34,321 nt of DNA from Bryobacterales bacterium (GTDB lineage: Bacteria > Acidobacteriota > Terriglobia > Bryobacterales > Bryobacteraceae), in the NCBI GenBank assembly GCA_003170915.1, contig PMYB01000020.1, positions 23,461 through 57,781 of the forward strand. Reading direction: 5' to 3'. The position numbers were made by a program, and so were the translations under genes. The notes under the pieces were generated by a model. That model was not told the DNA's origin. It did no database searches and saw nothing but the letters and a program-made list of their open reading frames with translations. Shown here piece by piece: positions 1 through 8,193 of the stretch. Numbering within the stretch: position 1 is the stretch's first letter; each line of letters begins with the position of its first letter.

Positions 1-2072
1 GCCTTGGCGTCGCGCCGCGCCTCCGGCGTCACCATCAGCGGCGGCACGCCCAGCACCTCCGACGCGGTGCGCGTGTGGATGTCCTCTCCATCGCGGAATG
101 CTTCCACCAGCCGCGCATCGTCCGACATGTGCGCCAGCAGCCGCAGCTCGATCTGCGAGTAATCCGCCACCAGCAGCTTCCACCCCTCCTTGGGCACGAA
201 GGCCGCGCGGATCTCGCGCCCCAGCTCGGTGCGGATCGGTATGTTCTGCAAGTTGGGATTGGAAGAGGACAGCCGTCCGGTGGCCGCGCCGGTTTGGTTG
301 AAGCTGGTGTGCAGCCGCCCCGTGCGCGGGTCGAGCAGCGCCGGGAGCGCATCCACGTACGTGCCCTTCAGCTTGGTGAGCTGGCGATACTCGAGCACCT
401 GGCGCACGATCTCGTGGTCCGCCGCCAGTTCCTCGAGCACGTCCGCCGCGGTGGAACGGGTCTTCCCCTTTCCGTACTTCACCGGCGCCGGCAGGTTCAG
501 CTCGTCGAACAGCACCTCGCCAAGCTGCTGCGGCGAGCTGATGTTGAACGTCCGGCCGGCGATCCCATGGATCTGCGCCGTCAGCCGCGCGATTTGGCCT
601 TCCATCAGCTCCGACAGCCGCCGCAATTCGTTGGTGTCGATGCGCACGCCGGCCCGTTCCATGCGAGCCAGCACCGGCGCCAGCGGCAGCTCGATTTCGG
701 CGTAGAGCTTCCCCATGCCGCGCGCCTCCACCGCCGGCGCCAGTTGTTTCCAGAGCTCCAGCGCGATGTCGGCATGCTGTTCGGGCGCGGGGCCCAGTTG
801 CACATCGAGGCGCCGCCGCGCCTGCTCCTCCAATGAGCATCCCGAGGGATCGGCATCCAGCAGAAAGGCGTACAGCATCACATCGTGCTCAAATCCGCGC
901 GCGTCGATGCCCAGCCGGCCCAGCGCCAGCAGCGTCGATTTCACGTCGTACGCCACCTTCGCCGCGCCCGCGTCCTCGAGCCACCCTTTGAGGTGCGGCA
1001 GGTACTCCGCCATCACCGCGCGCGCCTCTCCCACCCGCCACGCGAGGCCCACCGTGTCCAGCGCAAACTCGCCCTCGGCCCGTTTCGAAGGCGCCACCGC
1101 CACCGGTGCGCCCGCCGCCGCTTCCAGCCACGCCTTCAGCTCGCCGGCCGACTCGACCGCGCGGTAATCCCGCGCTCGCGTGTCTTCGCCCGGCCCGGTT
1201 TCCTTCAAGAGACTGTGGAACTCCAGTTCCTTGTAGAGCGTTCTTAAGAGCCCCGCGTCGGCCGGCTGCGCTTTCACGGATTCCAGCGAGAAGGGGACCG
1301 GTACGTCGGTCGAAATGGTGGCCAGCCGCTTGCTCTGCCGCACTTGTTCGGCGTGGTTCTGAAGACCCTCGCGGTAAGCCTTGCGCTCCACTTCCCCAGC
1401 ATGTTCCAGCGCCGCTTCCGCCGATCCGAATCGCTCGATGAGGTCCTTCGCGCCCTTCTCCCCGATCCCTGGCGCGCCCGGAATGTTGTCCACCGCGTCG
1501 CCCTTCAGGGCCAGCAGATCGGCCACCTGCTCCGGCCGCACGCCCAGGAATTCCTTGACCTTCTCCGGGGTGTACCATTCGTCGTCTTTGGCCGGATTGA
1601 GCATCGAGACCCGCTCCGTGACGAGCTGCATCATGTCCTTGTCGCTCGAAACGATCACCACCTCGAAACCCGCCTCTTCCGCGCGCCGCGCCAGCGTGCC
1701 AATCACGTCGTCGGCTTCGAATCCCGGGTATTCCAGCACCGCAATCTTCATGGCCGCCAGCACCCGGCGGACATACGGAATCTGCTCCAGCAGATCCGGC
1801 GGCGTTTCCTTGCGGTTGGCCTTGTACGCGGCGAACTCCTGCTCGCGGAGTGTCGGCCCTTCACTCTCGAAGACCGCCGCGATGTATGGCGGTTCATACT
1901 GCCTCGCCAGCTTCCGCAACATGCTGTTGAAAATGTAGACCGCTTCGGTGGATAGCCCCGTGCTGGTCCGCATGGGAGGAGCGCCGCTGCGGGCGCGGGC
2001 GTGGTAGGCGCGAAAGATAAACCCGAACGCGTCAATCAGGAACAATCGCTGGTGGGCCACTTGGCCCATCAT
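1..2072 (-). CDS. polA: DNA polymerase I (3'-truncated by window edge)
   Basis: Replicative gap-filling and repair polymerase. Reading leftward from two in-frame ATG codons at 2072 and 2069, the protein begins MMGQVAHQRLFLIDAFGF, a 5'-nuclease (FEN) domain with the usual YKANRKETPP and DDVIGT motifs. A central 3'-5' exonuclease-like fold follows, then the polymerase domain with RLSSSNPNLQNIP and motif A (DYSQIELR). The window cuts the gene just inside motif B (ARRDAKA), so the last part is missing. In the exonuclease-like domain the expected DxE metal-binding motif reads VAVAPSK, so proofreading is probably absent, as in several other bacterial Pol I enzymes; a later Asp (AYDVK) is kept. It is divergent from lpxC across about 150 bases. 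Confidence 0.95.
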   Translation of the reverse strand, partial: MMGQVAHQRLFLIDAFGFIFRAYHARARSGAPPMRTSTGLSTEAVYIFNSMLRKLARQYEPPYIAAVFESEGPTLREQEFAAYKANRKETPPDLLEQIPYVRRVLAAMKIAVLEYPGFEADDVIGTLARRAEEAGFEVVIVSSDKDMMQLVTERVSMLNPAKDDEWYTPEKVKEFLGVRPEQVADLLALKGDAVDNIPGAPGIGEKGAKDLIERFGSAEAALEHAGEVERKAYREGLQNHAEQVRQSKRLATISTDVPVPFSLESVKAQPADAGLLRTLYKELEFHSLLKETGPGEDTRARDYRAVESAGELKAWLEAAAGAPVAVAPSKRAEGEFALDTVGLAWRVGEARAVMAEYLPHLKGWLEDAGAAKVAYDVKSTLLALGRLGIDARGFEHDVMLYAFLLDADPSGCSLEEQARRRLDVQLGPAPEQHADIALELWKQLAPAVEARGMGKLYAEIELPLAPVLARMERAGVRIDTNELRRLSELMEGQIARLTAQIHGIAGRTFNISSPQQLGEVLFDELNLPAPVKYGKGKTRSTAADVLEELAADHEIVRQVLEYRQLTKLKGTYVDALPALLDPRTGRLHTSFNQTGAATGRLSSSNPNLQNIPIRTELGREIRAAFVPKEGWKLLVADYSQIELRLLAHMSDDARLVEAFRDGEDIHTRTASEVLGVPPLMVTPEARRDAK

Positions 2073-2135
2073 AACCGGGGACCCATGCCGGTGTCAGTCG
2101 CGGCATTGCATTTCCGCTACAGCAGCCTTGCAAAC

Positions 2136-2153
2136 TGTGGCTTTTGAGCCACA
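2136..2153. repeat. Small hairpin in polA-lpxC intergenic region
   Basis: TGTGGCT, a four-base loop, then AGCCACA: a perfect 7 bp stem between the divergent polA and lpxC starts. There is no T-run, so it is not a classical terminator. It could be an operator or a chance palindrome; no function can be assigned. Confidence 0.35.
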
Positions 2154-2224
2154 CCGTAACCAAGCCAAGTCATTGAGCATCAAATGGTTGGAGTTGGGAT
2201 GCCGAGTTGCATTGGAGATAAAGC

Positions 2225-3118
2225 TTGAACCCGCGTTTTGAAACTACGGTGCGGCGCCCGGTCGAAGCCAGTGGTGTCGGGCTTCATAGCGGCGCTCCCG
2301 TCCAGATCCGCATCCTCCCCGCTCCCGTCTCCACGGGGATTGTCTTCGTCCGCACCGATCTCGAGAACTTCCAGATCCCCGCCAGTTGGCGGCACGTGGC
2401 GCGCGTCAGCTACGCCACCAGCCTGATGCGCCAGGGCGTCCTCATCTCCACCACCGAGCATCTGCTCAGCGTCTTCTACTCGATGGGGATCGACAACGTC
2501 TACGTGGAAATCGACAACCTGGAAGTTCCCATCCTGGATGGCAGCGGTCTGCCGTTCGTGCGTCTCATTGAGGCGGCCGGCATTCGCCAGTACCGCCGCA
2601 AGCGCCGCTACCTTCGCATCCGCCGTCCGATTTCGGTTGAAGATCGCGGCAAGCGCATCGCCATCCTCCCCGCCGAGAGTTTCCGCCTCACCTGCGATAC
2701 CGACTATCCGTACCCCGTGGGACGCCACTCGATCGAACTCGAAGTCACGCCCGAGCGCTACGCTTCCGAGATCGCCTTTGCCCGAACTTTCGGCTGGCGG
2801 GCCGATGAGGACCAACTGCGCAATATGGGCCTCATCCGCGGGGCCTCGCTCGAGAACTGCATCGGCTTCGACAGCGGCGGCGTGCTGAATCCCGAGGGCC
2901 TGCGCGCGCCCGACGAGTGCTGCCGCCACAAGGCACTCGACCTCATCGGCGACCTCGCGCTCCTCGGCCGCCCGCTATTGGGCCACGTGATTGCCGAGCG
3001 CGCCGGCCACGCCATGCACGCCGCCCTGGTAGCCCGCATCATGTCCGACCCCTCCCTTTACGAGATCGTCACCTTCGACCAGCTCGCCTCGCGCGTGGCC
3101 CAGGCGCTGGCTTCGTGA
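2225..3118 (+). CDS. lpxC: UDP-3-O-acyl-N-acetylglucosamine deacetylase
   Basis: Zinc amidase that catalyses the first committed step of lipid A synthesis, acting in the cytoplasm. The 297-residue product has the usual family length and motifs: SGVGLHSG near residue 16, TTEHLLS with Glu78 and zinc ligand His79, a FARTFGW segment at 185-191, and DECCRHKALDLIGDL carrying zinc ligands His235 and Asp239, with the catalytic His262 in AERAGHAMH. The start is a TTG at 2225, chosen because GGAGA at 2214-2218 lies six bases upstream and the protein then begins at the conserved N-terminus. It implies an outer membrane with lipopolysaccharide. No other lpx or fab gene adjoins it. Confidence 0.95.
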   Translation: MNPRFETTVRRPVEASGVGLHSGAPVQIRILPAPVSTGIVFVRTDLENFQIPASWRHVARVSYATSLMRQGVLISTTEHLLSVFYSMGIDNVYVEIDNLEVPILDGSGLPFVRLIEAAGIRQYRRKRRYLRIRRPISVEDRGKRIAILPAESFRLTCDTDYPYPVGRHSIELEVTPERYASEIAFARTFGWRADEDQLRNMGLIRGASLENCIGFDSGGVLNPEGLRAPDECCRHKALDLIGDLALLGRPLLGHVIAERAGHAMHAALVARIMSDPSLYEIVTFDQLASRVAQALAS

Positions 3119-3121
3119 GGG

Positions 3122-3299
3122 GGGTCCTCGGGTGCTTATCCGATGTGGGGGAGATCCGTTCCGTTGACCGCTCCCTACGGTCGCGGCTCTGTAACTTACT
3201 GCAAACACGTGGCACCCGTAACAGAGCCGCGACCGTTAGGGAGCGGTTTCCCGGCCTAAACCGCGAAAATCCCCCAAAGCAGTCAAGCACCCGGGGCCT
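3122..3299. repeat. Long imperfect inverted repeat filling the lpxC downstream gap
   Basis: The core arms are 3167-3195 and 3218-3247, about 30 bases each and differing by about two changes; the left arm begins ACCGCTCCCTACGGTCGCGG. Weaker outer pairing continues: GGTCCTCGGGTGCTT at 3123-3137 against AAGCACCCGGGGCC at 3285-3298. The whole 3122-3299 stretch could fold as one hairpin. It may be a dispersed intergenic palindromic element or MITE-like unit; it also sits where an lpxC terminator would be. Confidence 0.7.
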
Positions 3300-3343
3300 C
3301 CCGCTGCGGGCCATTATTGGGTGATGTGAGCTAAAATCGAGTC

Positions 3344-3601
3344 ATGGTACGGAAGCTACAGGCTATCTACGAGGGTGGCGTTCTGCGGCCTGTGGAACCG
3401 CTGCCTCTTGGCGAGCACCAACTCGTCAGCATCATTGTTCTCGACGACAATCCTCCTGAAGATGACTTGAAGTTTGAGGCTGCTGCGCGCTCTGAGGCTC
3501 TTGCGGACCACGGCGTCTCCCTGGAAACTGTCAGACGGGCACTGTCGCGGATTCCAGGCTCCATGGACGCCGACTTCAGGGCAGAGCGGAACGAACGTTA
3601 G
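3344..3601 (+). CDS. DUF104 (AF2212-like) antitoxin of a VapBC-type module
   Basis: An 85-residue protein beginning MVRKLQAIYEGGVLRPVEPL, the characteristic start of the DUF104/AF2212-like small beta-barrel family, which usually precedes a PIN-domain toxin gene. The C-terminal half is acidic and helical (DDLKFEAAARSEALAD), as expected for a toxin-wrapping tail. The stop TAG ends at 3601 and the GTG of a vapC remnant follows at 3602. The toxin has been lost, so this antitoxin is an orphan. The family assignment rests on the N-terminal motif and the neighbouring gene. Confidence 0.8.
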   Translation: MVRKLQAIYEGGVLRPVEPLPLGEHQLVSIIVLDDNPPEDDLKFEAAARSEALADHGVSLETVRRALSRIPGSMDADFRAERNER

Positions 3602-3679
3602 GTGCCTGGCTACTTCCTCGACACCAGTGCGCTGGCGAAACTGTATCTGCGACGAAGGTCAGAACCGGCGTCATCGTAA
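3602..3679 (+). pseudogene. vapC PIN-domain toxin remnant, cut off at the CRISPR array
   Basis: GTG at 3602 directly after the antitoxin stop opens VPGYFLDTSALAKLYLRRRS, the classical N-terminus of a PIN ribonuclease, with the first catalytic Asp in FLDTSALAK. After 25 residues the frame ends at TAA (3677-3679) and the first CRISPR repeat starts three bases later at 3683. A complete VapC would need about 100 more residues with three further acidic residues. None is found nearby, so the gene was destroyed by a deletion or rearrangement whose other endpoint is the trailer end of the array. Confidence 0.8.
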
Positions 3680-3682
3680 GAG

Positions 3683-5949
3683 GCTTCAATGGGGCCGGGA
3701 CCGCGCGGTCCCGGAAATGACACGACGGGGTAGATGGCCGAAACGCCCATCGTGCTTCAATGGGGCCGGGACCGCGCGGTCCCGGAAATCGCCCGCGCCG
3801 CCGCTAGCAGCCGAGCCACCCGAAGGCTTCAATGGGGCCGGGACCGCGCGGTCCCGGAAATTCCTTGGAATGTCGTGACGGCGTGCGCTCGCGCAGCGCT
3901 TCAATGGGGCCGGGACCGCGCGGTCCCGGAAATCCCCACATCCTCAACCGTATAACTTCCCCCAACCACGCTTCAATGGGGCCGGGACCGCGCGGTCCCG
4001 GAAATTGCTACCACACTTTTGGGCACGATGATTCCGTGGGGGCTTCAATGGGGCCGGGACCGCGCGGTCCCGGAAATGTGCAATCCTGGGGCGCAGGCGG
4101 TGGCGGGTATAACGGCTTCAATGGGGCCGGGACCGCGCGGTCCCGGAAATAATGAGCGCAACCCGACAGCGATGCTGGCACTACCAGCTTCAATGGGGCC
4201 GGGACCGCGCGGTCCCGGAAATCACTTCGGAGCGGTCCACGCTGGCCAGAGCCTTGAGGCTTCAATGGGGCCGGGACCGCGCGGTCCCGGAAATGCACGT
4301 CGCGGAGCCAAGGAGGACGTAAAGGAAGCGGCTTCAATGGGGCCGGGACCGCGCGGTCCCGGAAATGCCTGTGTCATCGTCTATACACCTCCAATCCAAT
4401 CGGCTTCAATGGGGCCGGGACCGCGCGGTCCCGGAAATAGAACAGGCACCTACGCCCTGGTCCATGTGGTCGAGCTTCAATGGGGCCGGGACCGCGCGGT
4501 CCCGGAAATGCGGTGTCAACTACGGTGTGGCCATCCGTGATCTCGCTTCAATGGGGCCGGGACCGCGCGGTCCCGGAAATAGCATCGACACTGATGAACC
4601 GGGAGTAATCCAGCGTCGCTTCAATGGGGCCGGGACCGCGCGGTCCCGGAAATTTCGAGGGTGTGAACACTCAGGACCCGGCGAAAACCGCTTCAATGGG
4701 GCCGGGACCGCGCGGTCCCGGAAATAACTCCGCCATCTCGCGTTGGGCCTGGCGGAAGTCGGCTTCAATGGGGCCGGGACCGCGCGGTCCCGGAAATGCC
4801 CCATGGCGCCGGCATCGAGAGCCCCGACGCCCTGGCTTCAATGGGGCCGGGACCGCGCGGTCCCGGAAATGGAAGACGCGGAAGGATAAGGGGAGGCCGC
4901 TACTCTGCTTCAATGGGGCCGGGACCGCGCGGTCCCGGAAATACGTCGACCTCCTGAAAGCCTACCCCGAATCCTTCGCTTCAATGGGGCCGGGACCGCG
5001 CGGTCCCGGAAATGAAGCGGCGCCGGCCATTCGTCGAGACGTCCATGATGCTTCAATGGGGCCGGGACCGCGCGGTCCCGGAAATGAGATCGCTCGGGCG
5101 CAGTCCGTTAACTGGGAATGGCTTCAATGGGGCCGGGACCGCGCGGTCCCGGAAATAACAGCGCCGGAGCGCAAAGCAGGAGGATAAGAAAGCTTCAATG
5201 GGGCCGGGACCGCGCGGTCCCGGAAATGTCCGAATGGGCCGAGATCGCGCGGGCGCAGTCCGTGCTTCAATGGGGCCGGGACCGCGCGGTCCCGGAAATG
5301 AGCCAGACCGTCCAGACCCCGGCCAACGGTTGCACGGCTTCAATGGGGCCGGGACCGCGCGGTCCCGGAAATGGCTTTCAGGACATTGGATGTTTGCGCG
5401 TTACCAGGCTTCAATGGGGCCGGGACCGCGCGGTCCCGGAAATTCCGGGGCTACCGGGGATCACTCGAAGGTCTTTGCGGCTTCAATGGGGCCGGGACCG
5501 CGCGGTCCCGGAAATGCTGCCAGCAGTGGGGGCAGTTACCACAATTGTGGTGCTTCAATGGGGCCGGGACCGCGCGGTCCCGGAAATCGCATGTGGGCGT
5601 GGATGAACGCCGAAAGGGGTATCGCTTCAATGGGGCCGGGACCGCGCGGTCCCGGAAATATAGCTGTTCTCGATGGTCAGGGCGCGTCCACCGAATCGCT
5701 TCAATGGGGCCGGGACCGCGCGGTCCCGGAAATGATACAGCGCCCTTACTGACGGCATCAATGGGAGTGCTTCAATGGGGCCGGGACCGCGCGGTCCCGG
5801 AAATCTGGTAGGTGGTGTTCGGAACAGCGGTGATCGTCACCGCTTCAATGGGGCCGGGACCGCGCGGTCCCGGAAATGTAGGAACGACATTCGTTACACC
5901 GTGAAGGGGCTGAGCTTCAATGGGGCCGGGACCGCGCGGTCCCGGAAAT
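3683..5949 (-). CRISPR. Type I-G CRISPR array, 32 repeats and 31 spacers
   Basis: The 36 bp repeats start at 3683, 3754, 3826, 3898, 3970 and so on to 5914. I found 32 copies with no variant seen by eye, and 31 spacers of 35-38 bases, mostly 36. Each repeat holds the 20 bp perfect palindrome CCGGGACCGCGCGGTCCCGG; as RNA it gives an 8 bp stem with a GCGC loop. On the minus strand the repeat begins ATTTCCGGG and ends CCCCATTGAAGC. The ATTGAAGC end is the usual 8-base crRNA 5' handle type, so transcription is inferred to run leftward, in the direction of the cas operon, with the leader at 5950-6134. The newest spacer would then be 5878-5913. Spacers 5086-5120 and 5228-5263 overlap in sequence. 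The trailer end abuts the vapC stub and, unusually, its repeat is undamaged. Confidence 0.98.
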
Positions 5950-6134
5950 AGCCCACCCACTATCCTATTCTGTTTTCAAGGACCTGGGGAAGCGCACGCG
6001 AGCGCCTCCATGGCGCAGGCCGCCAATCGCCTGCCGCCGCAACCTTCTCAGTCGGTAAACCATATGTTCCACAAGCTTTGAGCCCGCGCGAGCGGCCCCC
6101 GTACTCTGGCCGCCGCCTCACCTCTCGCATCGAA
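5950..6134 (-). promoter_or_regulatory. Probable CRISPR leader
   Basis: A non-coding stretch of 185 bases between the cas4-cas1 stop (6135) and the first leader-side repeat, expected to hold the array promoter and the adaptation signals. It contains a 6 bp stem (6015-6020 with 6029-6034) and, nearest the array, an A/T-richer stretch around 5960-5985. No convincing -35/-10 pair could be fixed. The assignment rests on position, on repeat orientation and on its lying on the cas side of the array. Confidence 0.7.
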
Positions 6135-7892
6135 TTACCGCGTCGTGAACACCGGATATTCGCCAATTTCGCCCTCCAGCACACGCGCGAGCAGCCGGGA
6201 CTGAATCTCCAACAGGCGCCGGTAACTTACCCGGTAGTCGAACAACGGGTGCGTGACCAAGGTGTCCATCCGCAACTCGTACGCCCGGAAAAACGCCTTG
6301 CGCCCCGAGGCCGTCAACGCCACCGAACCTCCTACGCGCACGAAGTCCCGCGACGTCACCATGCCTCCATTGATCGCGCTCAGCACGGCCGAGTCCACGA
6401 TCAACGGCCGGAACGGCTCCATCAGGTCCAGCGCCAGCGCCGGACGCCCGAAGCGGGGCTGATGGTAAAAGCCGATATACGGGTCGAACCCCACCGCGTA
6501 GCACGCCACCGTCAGGTCCTTGGCGAGCAGGCTGTAGCCCAGCGAGAGAAGCGCGTTCACGGGATCGCGCGGCGGACGCCGGTTGCGCCCCTCGAAGTCG
6601 AACGGCAGGTCCGCCGCCTCCTGTCCTTCGCCGGGCTTGATCATGCCTCCGAAATCTCCAAAGTACAGCCGTGCCCCGTTGCCTTCCAGGCCCAGCAGCT
6701 CCTCCGGCGATTGCGCCAGCTCGGCGCGGTCCGCCATGTCCTTCATGGCCGCCAGCGTCCCGCGGTTCGGCTCCACGTGGTTGCGCTGCAACAGCGTGCG
6801 TTGATTGCGGATCTTCCCCGCCACCAGCCGCCGCGCGAACGCCAGTGCAAAATACTCCGCTTCGGAAAGCCGAAACTGGCTCCGCCGCAGGAAAACGTTC
6901 TTCACGTTCAGGCCGACCGTGATGCCGTAGAACCACCCTCCCATCGAGAAATAGCAGATCGGAATCCCCGCCTCGCACAGCACCTGCACCGCCTGCGTCG
7001 AGATCTGGATGTTCCCCATCAAGCTCACCTGGCAGATCTCGCCGATCCGCACCTCTTGCAGCACCGTTCGGTCTTCCTTCACCTGAAGCACCGCGCCCGA
7101 TTTACCCACCCGCACGCCCTGGGTATTGAGATACACAGGCCGCAACTCGCTGCGCGGCGTGACCAGCGCGCGGACCTCGCGTTTCACCGCCTTACGGCGC
7201 GGCGTCCCGAAGAGGTCGAGTTGCACCGGCTCGCTCTCCGCTTCCGCATCGCCCGCCGCCACCGTCTCATCCGGCAGACAGATTCCCGCCAGGGAGCACC
7301 CCGGGCACTTCGGAGAGTCCATCAGCGGCGGCGGAATTTCGCCCGCTTGGGCCAGCGCCCACGCTCCGCCAATCAGTTTGTGGGTCTCCGCAATCAGGCC
7401 GTCGTCGAACGTCACCCGCACCCGCTGCCCGGTCTTCCGGTAATAAACGATTCCTTCGCGGCAATCGTACCCGTTCTCCCGCAGAACGATGCCCTGCACC
7501 GCCAACTGCGCGCGGTCGGCGGGCCACAGTTCCAGCCCGTCCGGCCCCTCGCGCGGACGCCCGTGCTTGTAGTCCACCGGCGTGACCACGCCGCCTTCCG
7601 CCTCCACCAGGTCCATTTTCGCGATCACCCGCAGCGTCTCGCTCGACAGCGTGGCGGACCGCGAGTGGATCGATTGCGGCAGATCGGCCGCCGCCGGCAG
7701 CGGAGTCGTTTTCTCGTCCACGCGCTTGTGCTGGATGGCGCCCTCGATAGTATCGACACTTTCCTGGAACACGCCGTCCACCCACTCGTAAAAAAACAGC
7801 CGCGGACAGTACGCGAATTCGTTGACCATGCGAGCCGGCAGATAATCCGGCAGGCTCCGTCCCGTCTCAATCGTTACCGGCAATGCACCCAT
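6135..7892 (-). CDS. cas4-cas1: Cas4-Cas1 fusion, spacer acquisition
   Basis: A 585-residue fusion typical of type I-G. The N-terminal Cas4 nuclease domain (about 1-210) has Cys29 in FAYCPRL and Cys196, Cys199 and Cys205 in CPGCSLAGIC for an iron-sulphur cluster, plus the RecB-type residues Asp94 (KMDLVE), Asp107 and Lys109 (VDYKHG). It trims prespacers and selects the PAM. The Cas1 integrase domain (about 250-585) keeps Glu403 (LEGNGARLYF), His477 (GFYHQPR) and Asp489 (ALDLME). The start ATG at 7892 is chosen over an upstream in-frame codon because it follows GAGGAC at short distance, eight bases after the cas2 stop. It is the last gene of the operon, next to the leader, and looks fully intact. 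Confidence 0.95.
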   Translation of the reverse strand: MGALPVTIETGRSLPDYLPARMVNEFAYCPRLFFYEWVDGVFQESVDTIEGAIQHKRVDEKTTPLPAAADLPQSIHSRSATLSSETLRVIAKMDLVEAEGGVVTPVDYKHGRPREGPDGLELWPADRAQLAVQGIVLRENGYDCREGIVYYRKTGQRVRVTFDDGLIAETHKLIGGAWALAQAGEIPPPLMDSPKCPGCSLAGICLPDETVAAGDAEAESEPVQLDLFGTPRRKAVKREVRALVTPRSELRPVYLNTQGVRVGKSGAVLQVKEDRTVLQEVRIGEICQVSLMGNIQISTQAVQVLCEAGIPICYFSMGGWFYGITVGLNVKNVFLRRSQFRLSEAEYFALAFARRLVAGKIRNQRTLLQRNHVEPNRGTLAAMKDMADRAELAQSPEELLGLEGNGARLYFGDFGGMIKPGEGQEAADLPFDFEGRNRRPPRDPVNALLSLGYSLLAKDLTVACYAVGFDPYIGFYHQPRFGRPALALDLMEPFRPLIVDSAVLSAINGGMVTSRDFVRVGGSVALTASGRKAFFRAYELRMDTLVTHPLFDYRVSYRRLLEIQSRLLARVLEGEIGEYPVFTTR

Positions 7893-7899
7893 AGTGTCC

Positions 7900-8190
7900 T
7901 CACACGATGATGCACGGCGCATCGATGGCCGTGTACGGTTTGCCGAGCGCCGTGATGACGCGGTCGCCCCGCCCCTCGGCGGGACCGAGGTTCACGAACA
8001 GCACCTGGTCCTCTTTATGTTGGATAATCGCCCCCAGCTCCGCGCCGCACCGTGCCAGGTCCATCGCCGTAAGCTGGCATTCAAAGATGGAGAACTGCAA
8101 ATGGTCCCCGTACCCGCGCATGGCCTGAAACACCTTGCGCAGCCGCTTCTCATCGCAGATGTCGTAGCAAACCAGATAGGAAGATCGCAT
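7900..8190 (-). CDS. cas2: Cas2, spacer acquisition
   Basis: A 96-residue Cas2 with a ferredoxin-like fold: the N-terminal strand SSYLVCYDICDEKRLRKVFQ carries the conserved Asp, and FSIFECQLTAMDL is the usual second strand. Cas2 dimers bridge Cas1 dimers in the integrase complex. The gene starts four bases after the csb2 stop and ends just before cas4-cas1, so it lies between the effector genes and the fusion rather than after cas1, as is more common. No missing key residue was seen. Confidence 0.93.
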   Translation of the reverse strand: MRSSYLVCYDICDEKRLRKVFQAMRGYGDHLQFSIFECQLTAMDLARCGAELGAIIQHKEDQVLFVNLGPAEGRGDRVITALGKPYTAIDAPCIIV

Positions 8191-8193
8191 GGG

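Noticed and set aside
3474-5811. Long open frames running through the array on both strands
   Set aside because: They are translations of the 36 bp repeats, which contain no stop in several frames; the peptide periodicity follows the repeats.
6078-7910. A 610-codon open frame on the plus strand
   Set aside because: Antisense shadow of cas4-cas1; its composition is Arg/His-rich and no domain is recognisable, whereas the minus strand has complete catalytic motifs.
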